A stretch of DNA of 64,000 nt from Arion vulgaris (taxonomy: Eukaryota > Mollusca > Gastropoda > Stylommatophora > Arionidae), in NCBI GenBank assembly GCA_020796225.1, contig CM036759.1, positions 65,862,590 to 65,926,589 on the forward strand, in the 5' to 3' direction. A model generated the notes under the pieces. The model was given only the letters and a program-made list of their open reading frames with translations, was not told the DNA's origin and made no database searches. Made by a program: the position numbers and the translations under genes. Of the stretch, positions 41,281 to 50,890 are shown piece after piece. Every line of letters begins with the position of its first letter. The stretch's first letter is position 1.

Positions 41281-41791
41281 CGAGCTACTATCAACTACTC
41301 TAGGCAGTCCCCTGCGTCAATCCTCTACATCACAGCTAGCAGGCCGAGCTACTATCAACTACTCTAGGCAGTCCCCTGCGTCAATCCTCTACATCACAGC
41401 TAGCAGGCCGAGCTACTATCAACTACTCTAGGCAGTCCCCTGCGTCAATCCTCTACATCACAGCTTGCAGGCCGAGCTACTATCAACTACTCTAGGCAGT
41501 CCCCCTGCGTCAATCCTCTACATCACAGCTAGCAGGCCGAGCTACTATCAACTACTCTAGGCAGTCCCCTGCGTCAATCCTCTACATCACAGCTAGCAGG
41601 CCGAGCTACTATCAACTACTCTAGGCAGTCCCCTGCGTCAATCCTCTACATCACAGCTAGCAGGCCGAGCTACTATCAACTACTCTAGGCAGTCCCCCTG
41701 CGTCAATCCTCTACATCACAGCTAGCAGGCCGAGCTACTATCAACTACTCTAGGCAGTCCCCCTGCGTCAATCCTCTACATCACAGCTTGG
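41250..41791 (-). repeat. 64-bp array of about 8.5 units, begun from a SINE-A head
   Basis: The unit is GCGTCAATCCTCTACATCAC, AGCTAGCAGGCCGAGCTACT and ATCAACTACTCTAGGCAGTC plus CCCT. The first 23 bases are the complement of the SINE-A head including its A-box region (GATGTAGAGG); the rest is the sequence flanking the SINE. Units differ only by single bases. Confidence 0.94.
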
Positions 41792-42120
41792 AAAAGTGAA
41801 TACTCAATTGTACACTCAAGTTTTTCAACATTTACATTTCAAAGATTATCAACAGATAAACATCTTCCGTCAAGATATTTAAATGTTATTGATCTGCCCC
41901 TGGTGAAACACTTGTCAATAATTATAACAGAATCCAGCGGCGGAAACAAAGCTTGTCGCTGGCGGTAGGGGCAGAATTAAGAGATTGGGAAACAGCAACC
42001 GTCAGCTCAGCGGGGTTTGCGGGATAGGATTGAGAAGAGATTGAAAGAAAGCCCAATGTTTTGGAGAAATAATCTATAGAACTCTAAGTTTTCAACCACA
42101 AAGATTTGAGAACAACAGAA
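41792..42120. other. Unassigned stretch
   Basis: No recognised element or coding pattern. Confidence 0.4.
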
Positions 42121-42201
42121 AGGCAAGTAAATTAAAGCAAGTAAATTAAAGCAAGTAAATTAAAGCAAGTAAATTAAAGCAAGTAAATTAAAGCAAGTAA
42201 A
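42121..42201 (+). repeat. 15-bp array, left part
   Basis: The unit is AAGCAAGTAAATTAA, about five copies. The same unit resumes at 42682 after the LINE insertion. Confidence 0.93.
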
Positions 42202-42214
42202 TGATATTTAATTT

Positions 42215-42683
42215 ATATTGAGTTTAATGATATTTAACTCAAATGTCAAGTCTGTCCTTCTGTATGGAGCAGAGACATGGAGAACAACTAAGGTGAACAC
42301 CAAAAAGTTGCAGACATTCATCAATAGATGCCTACGCAGGATACTCCATCTGAGATGGTCCGACAGGACCACAAACAGAGAACTGTGAGATAGGGCAGGA
42401 CAACGGCAGGTGGAACAAGAGATAATGAGCAGAAGGTGGAGATAGATAGGACACACACTGAGGAAACATCTTGACAGCATCGTGAGACAGGCTCTCCGAT
42501 GGAACCCCAGGGCAATAGAAGTAAGGAAGACCCAGAAACACCTGGAGACGGGAGTTAGAGATGGAATGCAAGAGGACGGGGAGAGAGTGGCGAGATCTGG
42601 AAAGGATGGCCTTGGATAGGCGGGCTTGGAAGGCCTTGGTTGCGGACCTATGCTTCCCTAGGGGCGAAGGGGAAGAAGAAGAA
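42215..42683 (+). pseudogene. LINE fragment inserted in the 15-bp array
   Basis: SNVKSVLLYGAETWRTTK, then INRCLRRILHLRWSDR (42322-42368), VEQEIMSRRW, IGHTLRKHLDSIVRQ in shifting frames, then GCGGACCTATGCTTCCCTAG and a GAAGAAGAAG tail. Close to the copy at 3600. The 15-bp repeat lies on both sides, so the 5'-truncated LINE landed inside an existing array. Confidence 0.88.
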
Positions 42684-42715
42684 ATTAAAGCAAGTAAATT
42701 AAAGCGAGATGGCAG
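42682..42715 (+). repeat. 15-bp array, right part
   Basis: AAATTAAAGCAAGTAAATTA, then AAGCGAG: two units. Confidence 0.85.
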
Positions 42716-42772
42716 ATATATGAAGTAAGCATTCTCTTTAATTGTTATTTTGGGATGCGTTCAAGATGTGCT

Positions 42773-43685
42773 TTGTATGTATTAAAGTTGTTTGTTGTAT
42801 GTATTAAAGTTGTGTGTTGTATGCATTAAAGTTGTTTGTTGTATGTATTGAAGTTGTTTGTTGTATGTATTGAAGTTGTTTGTTGTATGTATTAAAGTTG
42901 TGTGTTGTATGTATTAAAGTTGTGTGTTGTATGTATTAAAGTTGTGTGTTGTATGTATTAAAATTGTTTGTTGTATGTATTAAAATTGTTTGTTGTATGT
43001 ATTAAAGGTGTGTGTTGTATGTATTAAAGTTGTTGTGTATGTATTGAAGTTGTTTGTTGTATGTATTAAAGTGTGTGCTGTATGTATTAAAGTTGTTTGT
43101 TGTATGTATTAAAGTTGTGTGTTGTATGTATTAAAGTTGTGTGTTGTATGTATTAAAATTGTGTGTTGTATGTATTAAAGTGTGTGTAGATAATGTATAA
43201 AGTTGTGTTTAAATGTATTAAAGTTGTGTGTGTATGTATTAAGTTGTTTGTTGTCTGTATTAAAGTTGTAAATTGTATGTATTAAAGTTGTGTGCTATGT
43301 ATTAAAGTTGTTTGTGTATGTATAAATTTGTTTGTTGTATGTATTAAAGTTGTTTGTTGTATGTATTAAAGTTGTGTTTGTATGTTTAAAGGTGTTTGTT
43401 GTATGTAGAGTTGTTTGTTGTATGTATTAAAGTTGTGTGTTGTATGTATTAAAGGTGTTTGTTGTATGTATTAAGTTGTTTGTGTATGTATTAAAGTTGT
43501 GTGTTGTATGTTTTAAAGTTGTTTGTTGTATGTATTAAAGTTGTTTGTTGTATGTATTAAAGTTGTGTGTTGTATGTATTAAAGTTGTGTGTTGTATGTT
43601 TTAAAGTTGTTTGTTGTATGTATTAAAGTTGTGTGTTGTATGTTTTAAAGTTGTTTGTTGTATGTATTAAAGTTGTTTGTTGTAT
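42773..43685 (+). repeat. 22-bp array of about 42 units
   Basis: The unit is TTGTATGTATTAAAGTTGTT plus TG or GTG. Units at 43170-43490 have many small deletions; the ends of the array are regular. Unrelated in sequence to the 22-bp array at 8292. Confidence 0.94.
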
Positions 43686-43802
43686 GCATGTGCGTCTATA
43701 GAACGTTTTCCAGGAGGTACTCGATCTCAACTACACTTTCAGAGATCTATGGACAAATAGAAGAGATTGAGTGCTGTACTTTACATGGGGCCTACACATA
43801 AC

Positions 43803-43818
43803 CCTCTCTCTCTCTCTT

Positions 43819-43905
<87 letters not shown>
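43803..43905 (+). repeat. (TC)n followed by (TA)n microsatellite
   Basis: CTCTCTCT run at 43803-43850 and TA run at 43851-43905. A short SINE-A fragment (GGTACTCGATCTCAACTACA) precedes at 43715. Confidence 0.95.
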
Positions 43906-43906
<1 letters not shown>

Positions 43907-43910
<4 letters not shown>

Positions 43911-43946
43911 TACAGACAGACAGACAAACGGACAGACATACATACA
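43907..43946 (+). repeat. ACAG microsatellite, left of SINE-A
   Basis: ACAGACAGACAGACAAACGG, then ACAGACATACATACAG. The same type of repeat continues on the right side of the SINE-A at 44396. Confidence 0.85.
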
Positions 43947-44388
43947 GAAGATTGATTGATTAATAGGACCATCATCATTGCACTTCGGTGAGAAACCATG
44001 TGTGCTCCGATCTCTTTCCTACACAGGAAGATCTCAGCTGCAGTGCATGAACTCCGTAGCACCGGCGAGGTGCCGATGTAATTGTGAACATACTATTTTT
44101 ATAGAAAATTAAAAAAATCTTTTCTAATGAATTTTATCCGGGCAGCAGCTTTCTATACTGCTCTTCTCGGTTTTGAACTGTCAAGAGTTCTTTTACGTGC
44201 TCAAATATTAAATATAACAACGGGACACACGTTTTATTGTCCGTCTCTGATAGACTAAGAACTCCATATCACCTACACTGAGATCAGAGATCTCTGGAAA
44301 AATATCCAGATGGCTCCACGAGGGAGCGAATCTGGTACCTTTGGCAGGAGAGACTAGTACCTAACCTCTACGCTACATGGACAACCCA
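43947..44388 (-). mobile_element. SINE-A copy, full length, reverse strand
   Basis: Tail complement GATTGATTGATTAATAGG, core GAATTTTATCCGGGCAGC, head complement with GGGAGCGAATCTGGTACC and CTAACCTCTACGCTACA. Well conserved. Confidence 0.9.
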
Positions 44389-44395
44389 TCCCTTA

Positions 44396-44535
44396 CACAC
44401 AGAAGACAGACAGATAAAGATACAGACATATAGAAAGACAGACAGAAAGACAGACATACAGAAAGACAGAGAGACAGACAGACAGAGAGACAGACAGAAA
44501 GACAGACAGACAGAAAGAAAGACAGACAGAAAGAC
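44396..44535 (+). repeat. GACA microsatellite, right of SINE-A
   Basis: AGACAGACAGATAAAGATAC, then many GAAAGACAGACA units. Confidence 0.88.
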
Positions 44536-44539
44536 ATAC

Positions 44540-44900
44540 GTACAAATATACAAGAAGATTTCACATTTTATTTTACAAAGTAAACCAGCCCTTCAGTTAT
44601 TTCAACAAAGTTCAATTCATCGATTTAACAAAACCCCAAAAATAACCATTGCCTTGATTGTAGTGCACTTGAAACAATAACAAAACACAGATTTAGAAAC
44701 AACATAAAGACAATGACATATTCAATATCATCAACCAAGCATATAATAACTGCTAGTGTCACTCAGCAAGGACGAGCTATTTACCTATTTTGTATCCAAT
44801 GTTTTGTATTTTTGTCTCTTTTTTTATTGTTTTTGTGGTTTGAAAGTAGTATGTTTGTTATATTGATTTAAATCTCCAATATTCCGTTTCGCTATCACTG
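44540..44900. other. Unassigned AT-rich stretch
   Basis: No recognised element or coding pattern. Confidence 0.4.
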
Positions 44901-44996
44901 TTTTGTTTTTAGTTTTGTTTTTAGTTTTGTTTTTAGTTTTGTTTTTAGTTTTGTTTTTAGTTTTGTTTTTAGTTTTGTTTTTAGTTTTGTTTTTGT
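44901..44996 (+). repeat. 13-bp array of about seven units
   Basis: The unit is TTTTGTTTTTAGT, almost perfect. Confidence 0.95.
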
Positions 44997-45017
44997 CCAT
45001 ATCTCATTCATGTTATC

Positions 45018-45282
45018 CTTCTTCTTCTTCTTCTTCTTCGAGCGCACTCTATATCGATCACTTGCTAACCATTCTGTGTGATTTGTATGTGATCTAAGTA
45101 CTAGGAGCGATTGTATATTGAGCTAGTTATGTGTTTACAAGTAGACCGGCACATTCGATTTCTGCTTTTATTTACTAGGTAGCTACATGAGGTCCTATAT
45201 CAGTCGCCTCTTACGACATGCCTTGTAGATCACAGTGCTAATATTCTTTGCTTCTCTTGCGGTCCTCGGTACCACACGGGCG
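45018..45282 (-). mobile_element. SINE-B copy, reverse strand
   Basis: (CTT)n tail complement at 45018-45038, GATTTGTATGTGATCTAAGT, TTTATTTACTAGGTAGCTAC, CGCCTCTTACGACATGCC and head complement TACCACACGGGCG. Near full length. Confidence 0.9.
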
Positions 45283-45296
45283 ATCTGATTGATTTA

Positions 45297-46911
45297 TTAA
45301 AGTGTTTAGTATTGTGTATCATGTAATCTGTAGTCTTCGGGCATATTAAAGTGTTTAGTATTGTGTATCATGTAATCTGTAGTCTTCGGGCATATTAAAG
45401 TGTTTAGTATTGTGTATCATGTAATCTGTAGTCTTCGGGCATATTAAAGTATTTAGTATTGTGTATCATGTAATATGTTGTCTTCTGGCATATTAAAGTG
45501 TTTAGTATTGTGTATCATGTAATATGTTGTCTTCGGGCATATTAAAGGGTTTAGTATTGTAAAAAGAAAAAAGTAAAGGAACCCTTTCATACCTCATGGT
45601 ATATAGGTCAATACAGTGTTAGGCCTGTATTTTTCATTGACCGTCGGCACACGATGGATGATGTGGTCAGCATCACGCCGGCCGCCTTTACTTCCCAGAG
45701 CATGTCTGGTACCCAGTTGAGGCTGGTCGACCTGAGAGCCGTCGTGGTCAGGAAAAATTCCACGCACATTGCGGGAGCTGAACCCAGACCACCAGCCTTG
45801 CGAAGCGAGTTCACTAACAACTACGCTACAGCGGCTCACGGTAGTATTGTGTATCATGTAATCTGTTGTCTTCGGGCATATTAAAGTGTTTAGTATTGTG
45901 TATCATGTAATATGTTGTCTTCGGGCATATTAAAGTGTTTAGTATTGTGTATCATGTAATCTGTTGTCTTCGGGCATATTAAAGTATTTAGTATTGTGTA
46001 TCATGTAATCTGTTGTCTTCGGGCATATTAAAGTATTTAGTATTGTGTATCATGTAATATGTTGTCTTCGGGCATATTAAAGTGTTTAGTATTGTGTATC
46101 ATGTAATCTGTTGTCTTCAGGCATATTAAAGTGTTTAGTATTGTGTATCATGTAATCTGTTGTCTTCGGGCATATTAAAGTGTTTAGTATTGTGTATCAT
46201 GTAATCTGTTGTCTTCAGGCATATTAAAGTGTTTAGTATTGTGTATCATGTAATCTGTTGTCTTCAGGCATATTAAAGTGTTTAGTATTGTGTATCATGT
46301 AATCTGTTGTCTTCGGGCATATTAAAGTGTTTAGTATTGTGTATCATGTAATCTGTTGTCTTCGGGCATATTAAAGTATTTAGTATTGTGTATCATGTAA
46401 TCTGTTGTCTTCGGGCATATTAAAGTATTTAGTATTGTGTATCATGTAATATGTTGTCTTCGGGCATATTAAAGTGTTTAGTATTGTGTATCATGTAATC
46501 TGTTGTCTTCAGGCATATTAAAGTGTTTAGTATTGTGTATCATGTAATCTGTTGTCTTCAGGCATATTAAAGTGTTTAGTATTGTGTATCATGTAATCTG
46601 TTGTCTTCGGGCATATTAAAGTATTTAGTATTGTGTATCATGTAATCTGTTGTCTTCAGGCATATTAAAGTGTTTAGTATTGTGTATCATGTAATCTGTT
46701 GTCTTCAGGCATATTAAAGTGTTTAGTATTGTGTATCATGTAATCTCTAGTCTTCGGGCATATTAAAGTGTTTAGTATTGTGTATCATGTAATCTGTTGT
46801 CTTCGGGCATATTAAAGTGTTTAGTATTGTGTATCATGTAATCTGTAGTCTTCGGGCATATTAAAGTGTTTAGTATTGTGTATCATGTAATCTGTTGTCT
46901 TCGGGCATATA
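45297..46911 (+). repeat. 49-bp array of about 27 units, split by a SINE
   Basis: The unit is ATTAAAGTGTTTAGTATTGT, GTATCATGTAATCTGTTGTC and TTCGGGCAT. Variants: GTGT/GTAT, CTGT/ATGT and CGGG/CAGG. The array is interrupted at 45561-45841 by a SINE. Confidence 0.95.
45561..45841 (-). mobile_element. SINE-J (tRNA-derived) inserted in the 49-bp array
   Basis: On the minus strand it begins GAGCCGCTGTAGCGTAGTTG with A box TAGCGTAGTTG, followed by GGTCTGGGTTCAGCTCC (B box). It ends in an A/T-rich tail. The array sequence TAGTATTGT is duplicated on both sides (45552-45560 and 45842-45850), a 9-bp target duplication. It is the only copy of this family in the window. Confidence 0.92.
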
Positions 46912-46937
46912 ATGTGAAGAGGAGGTTTGCAGCATTT

Positions 46938-47071
46938 GATCGGCCGTGTGTTGTTGGAACCCGCAAGGGAAGCAAGGAATAGTAACATTTCGACCTACAA
47001 GGCATGTCGTAAGAGGTGACTGGTGTAGACGCCTAGGGAAGCTACCCTAGTAAATAAAAAGCGCCGTAGTT
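46938..47071 (+). mobile_element. SINE-B 5' half, fused to SINE-A
   Basis: GTTGGAACCCGCAAGGGAAG, AGGAATAGTAACATTTCGAC and CTAGTAAATAAAAAGCGCCG, then the sequence switches at about 47071 to SINE-A. Confidence 0.85.
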
Positions 47072-47300
47072 CAAATTCAGAAGAACAGACTGGAAAATCG
47101 CTGCTCGGGTAAAATTCATTAAAAAGATTTACAAATAAAATAGCTAAAAAAAAAGTTCGCCATCTTGTAAATTTCATCACGGAAACTCGCAGGTGCTACG
47201 GAGGTTGTGAACTGCCGCTGAGATCTTCTTGAGTAATACAGATCAGAGCACATATGGTTACTTACCGAAGAGCAATAATGGTGGGAATATCAATTAATCG
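47072..47300 (+). mobile_element. SINE-A 3' half, fused to SINE-B
   Basis: AACAGACTGGAAAATCGCTG, CTACGGAGGTTGTGAACTGC, CGCTGAGATCTTCTTGAGTA, ACCGAAGAGCAATAATGG and a weak ATCAATTAATCGATC tail. Confidence 0.85.
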
Positions 47301-47494
47301 ATCAAAAAATATATATGCATATTTCCTTTCTTGATCTGTTGGAGAATCAGACGACAGTGCACGAACATCGTAGCACACGCTGGAGCTCATTAGAAATCTA
47401 TTTAATGAAAATACACAAATCGCGAGGTATCCAATTTCTAACTACGCTATAAAGCAACCATATACAATTGACAACAAACCGGCTGACAATATAA
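47301..47494. other. Unassigned stretch
   Basis: Contains a short run like SINE-A (CAGTGCACGAACATCGTAGC near 47355) but is otherwise unassigned. Confidence 0.4.
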
Positions 47495-47569
47495 AGAAGA
47501 GTTGAAGGGAGTTAGAGATAGGAAGACTTGGCATGAGTTAGTTGTGGGCATATGCCCCAAATCCGAAGT

Positions 47570-47607
<38 letters not shown>
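47495..47607 (+). pseudogene. LINE 3' terminus with GA tail
   Basis: ACAATATAAAGAAGAGTTGA, GATAGGAAGACTTGGCATGA, TATGCCCCAAATCCG and a (GA)n tail at 47577-47607. Same subfamily as 4862-5280. Confidence 0.75.
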
Positions 47608-47609
<2 letters not shown>

Positions 47610-48040
47610 CAGCTGCACATTCAATTTGTCAGCTTTAAGATCTCCAGAAATCTCTACAAAAAAACATTGTAAACGTTTCTCAATTGTTCGTAAAGAAGAT
47701 CTCGTTTAGTCTCGACAAGTTAAGTCGTTTCCGGAATCTCTGCGAGATTTCAGCTCGTGTCGTCGGGTCCTAAACCATAGCTTAACTCAACGACAACACG
47801 AAGTGTCCACGGGTAGAAGATAGTAATAAAAAAAGGGGAAATTTTATGAGAAAGGACAAGGCAAACTCGAAGAGGGCGCAGAAATCAAATAATAGACCTC
47901 TTCAATTTGCATATGCCGGTTTGGATTCTGAAAGAGGCTGGAGTGGTTGCCAGTTTGGAGAATATCAAAATGGAGAGCCCATGTTTGTTGTGTTCTTGGT
48001 AGGAGAGTAGTTTGTGCTAAATGTGAATTTATTGGAGATA
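47608..48040. other. Unassigned stretch
   Basis: No recognised element, ORF or repeat. It ends where GAGT-type repeats begin. Confidence 0.4.
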
Positions 48041-48720
48041 TGGGAGATCTATCTCGTGAGTGAGTGGGTGAGTACCTTGAATGAGTGGGGAATAAATACC
48101 AATAAAAATATCATGAATGAGGGGAAGAAATAATCTCATTCATGAGTGATTGACTAAATGTAAGGAAGGAGTGAGTGAACAAATATAATCAATGTGTGTG
48201 TGTAAATTAATAACACGAGTGGATGGGTGAATTAACATAATGAGTGGGTGGGTGATTTAATTTAATGAGTGGATGGGTGAATTAACATAATGAATGGGTG
48301 GGTGATCTAATTTAATGAGTGGATGGGTGAATTAACATAATGAGTGGGTGGGTGATTTAATTTAATGAGTGGGTGGTGAATTAACATAATGAGTGGGTGG
48401 GTGATTTAATTTAATGAGTGGATGGGTGAATTAACATAATGAATGGGTGGGTGATCTAATTTAATGAGTGAATGGGTGAATTAACTGAATGAGTGGGTGG
48501 GTGATTTAATTTAATGATGGGTGTGAGAATTAACATAATGAGTGGGTGGGTGATTTAATTTAATGAGTGGATGAGTGAATTAACATAATGAGTGGGTGGG
48601 TGATTTAATTTAATGAGTGGATGGGTGAATTAACATAATGAGTGGGTGGGTGATTTAATTTAATGAGTGGATGGGTGAATTAACATAATGAGTGGGTGGT
48701 TGATTTAATTTAATGAGTGG
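48041..48720 (+). repeat. Dimeric 25/50-bp array
   Basis: From 48225 two 25-bp half units alternate: AATGAGTGGATGGGTGAATT plus AACAT, and AATGAGTGGGTGGGTGATTT plus AATTT. This gives a 50-bp higher-order unit repeated about nine times. 48041-48224 is a degenerate lead-in. Confidence 0.92.
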
Positions 48721-49200
48721 ATGGTGAAATTAGTATGAGTGGGTGGTTGAATTAATACAGTGAGTGGTGGTGATTAATTAATAGTGGTGGTGAATTAGTA
48801 TGAGTGGGTGGTTTAATTAATAATGAGTGGTGGGTGATTTAATTTAATAGTGGTGGTGGAATTAGTTGAGTGGGTGGTTGAATTAATACAGTGAGTGGGT
48901 GGGTGAATTAGTATGAGTGGGTGATGGAATTAGTGTGGTTGAATTAGTGTAATGAGTGGGTACGTGAATTAGTATAATAAGTGGGTAAGGGAATTAATAT
49001 CGTGAGTGAGTGAATGATACGGATTTAGTGAATGCTTGAGTGAGTGAGTGAAGGTGAGATGAGTGAGTGAGTAATTAGTGAATGCTGAGTGAGTGAGTGA
49101 GTGGGGTAAGGATTATGAATTAGTGAGTGAGTGAGTGGTGGTGAGTGAGTGAGGTGAGAAGGTTATTGAAAGGAGTTATTGAGATTATGAATGAGTGTGA
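48721..49200 (+). repeat. Degenerate GAGT/GGTG continuation of the dimeric array
   Basis: Shortened units and frequent indels, then GAGTGAGTGAGTG runs at 49035-49160. Confidence 0.85.
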
Positions 49201-49202
49201 GA

Positions 49203-49468
49203 CGCTCGTGTGTTGCCGGGCCTCACAAAGGGAGCAAAGAATAGTAACACTGCGACCTACAGGGCATGTTGTAAGAGGCGACTGAGTTAGGGGCATGGAA
49301 GCTACCTAGTAAATAAAAAGCGTTGCGAAAATCAGATGAGCTTTTACACTTGTAGGCGGATAACTGGCACAACGTACAATCGCTCTTAGGCTCAGATTAC
49401 ATACAAATCACAAATAGTGGTTAACAAGTGGTTGATGTCGAGCGTTGGAAGGAGTGAGAGAAGAAGAC
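49203..49468 (+). mobile_element. SINE-B copy, near full length
   Basis: GCTCGTGTGTTGCCGGGCCT, AGCAAAGAATAGTAACACTG, CTAGTAAATAAAAAGCGTTG, GTACAATCGCTCTTAGGCTC and a GAGAAGAAGA tail. Confidence 0.9.
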
Positions 49469-49479
49469 TTATGTAATGA

Positions 49480-49650
49480 GAATAGTATGCAGAATAGCTA
49501 GAGGGAGCTGCAGGAGATAGTTAGAGATAGGTAAACATAGCATGAGTTGCTTGATTAGCTTATAACCCAATCAGGGTTAAACATGAAAGAGAGAGAGTGT
49601 GTGTAGAGAGTGAGAGAGAGTGAGAGGAGAGAGAGAGAGTGAGAGAAAGA
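49480..49650 (+). pseudogene. LINE 3' terminus with GA tail
   Basis: GAGGGAGCTGCAGGAGATAG, AACATAGCATGAGTTGCTTG, ATAACCCAATCAGGGTTAAA and a GA-rich tail at 49588-49650. Confidence 0.7.
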
Positions 49651-49778
49651 GAAGATTACTTAATAAATAAGTGAGTTAGAGAAGAGGACACATCTAATGA
49701 GTGAGAGATAAGTTGATTGAAAAAGTCGTTATTTGTTAGCCTAAATGACTAAGCAAACAGTGACGTTAGTGAATCAGT

Positions 49779-49882
49779 CGCCCGTGTTTTGCCAGCGCTC
49801 GCACGGGGAGCAAAGATTAGTAAAACTGCGAACTACAATCGTAAGAGGCGGATGAGGGAGAGGTCTAGGGAAGCTCATCATC
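49779..49882 (+). mobile_element. SINE-B 5' fragment
   Basis: CGCCCGTGTTTTGCCAGCGC, GGGGAGCAAAGATTAGTAAA and TCTAGGGAAGCTCATCA, then joins a reverse-strand LINE at 49883. Confidence 0.8.
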
Positions 49883-50081
49883 AAGTAGCTTGTCACTTCC
49901 AGAACCTGGTTCCCATGACAGCAGTCCTGAAAAACTCTCTGTTCTGTGCAAGTTGACCGACGTCAGCAGCAGCTATTCTCAGATCGGCATTTACATCTTG
50001 CACCCATCGTCTTCTAGGTCTTCCTCTCATTCTTCTTCCAGGCACCATTCCCTCCAAAATTATCTTCTCTGGTCACTCATG
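49883..50081 (-). pseudogene. LINE fragment, C-terminal part, interrupted by a composite retroposon
   Basis: Minus-strand reading RGRPRRRWVQDVNA (50033-49990), then AAADVGQLAQNREF and RTAVMGTRFWK (49975-49900): the last residues of a LINE RT ORF. The upstream part of the same LINE lies at 50759-50890, beyond an insertion with an 11-bp target duplication. Confidence 0.85.
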
Positions 50082-50747
50082 CGCCCGAGTGATTACCGGG
50101 GCACACATTGGGGTGTAAAGAATAGAACCACTGTTACCCGCCACGCATGTCGTATGTGTCGACTAAGGAGGTTGGGTGAGGGGGGCTAGCTATCCTACCC
50201 CCCAAAAAACACTAAATGGCTACAGAAACCACAAGCAAGGAAATTCATAGCTCGCCACCCGAGAAAGAAGAAAGAGACCACAAGCAGGGAAATTCATAGC
50301 TCGCCACCCGAGAAAGAAGAAAGAGACCACAAGCAGGGAAATTCATAGCTCGCCACCCGAGAAAGAAGAAAGAGACCACAAGCAGGGAAATTCATAGCTC
50401 GCCACCAAAAAAAGAGACCTCATCATGCGGAAATATAGCCGGCCACTTGGGAAGAAAGAAAGAGCCACAATGCAGGGAAATTATAGCTCTACCACCCGAA
50501 AAAAGAAAGAAACCACAAGCAGGGAAATTCATAGCTCGCCACCCGAGAAAGAAGAAAGAGACCACAAGCAGGGAAATTCATAGCTCGCCACCCGAGAAAG
50601 AAGAAAGAGACCACAAGGAGGAGATGGAATGCAAGAAAATGGGGTGAGAGTGGATTGATCTGGAAAGGATGGCCTTGGATAGGCGGGCTTGGAAGGCCTA
50701 GGTTGCGGACCTATGCTAACCTAGGGGCTAAGGGTGAAAAAGAAAAA
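50082..50747 (+). mobile_element. Composite retroposon: SINE-B-like head, internal array, LINE 3' end
   Basis: Starts with a SINE-B-like head (CGCCCGAGTGATTACCGGGG, GTAAAGAATAGAACCACTG, CATGTCGTATGTGTCGACTA). It continues through a 49-bp array (50222-50615) and ends with the LINE 3' end seen at 4030-4105 and 42590-42683 (GGCCTTGGATAGGCGGGCTT, TTGCGGACCTATGCTAACC, GAAAAAGAAAAA). GGTCACTCATG is present exactly on both sides (50071-50081 and 50748-50758), so the whole 666 bp inserted as one unit or grew inside after insertion. Confidence 0.88.
50222..50615 (+). repeat. 49-bp array inside the composite retroposon, about eight units
   Basis: The unit is ACCACAAGCAGGGAAATTCA, TAGCTCGCCACCCGAGAAAG and AAGAAAGAG. 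Units at 50405-50500 are degraded; the outer ones are nearly perfect. Confidence 0.93.
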
Positions 50748-50758
50748 GGTCACTCATG

Positions 50759-50890
50759 TCGTTTGATGTGTCCGAAATATTTAATTTTGCTTGATTTTAT
50801 GCTCTTTAATAACAAACCTTAAAACTGTGTGCAGAGCAGAAACATTTGTTCTTTTCTATGTCCATGATATTCTAAGCTACCCTACTATAG
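50759..50890 (-). pseudogene. LINE fragment continued beyond the composite retroposon
   Basis: Minus-strand reading KLKYFGHIKRHE-like block (about 50800-50760) precedes the GRPRRRW block at 50033 in the usual order of a LINE C-terminus, confirming that 49883-50081 and this piece were once joined. Confidence 0.75.
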
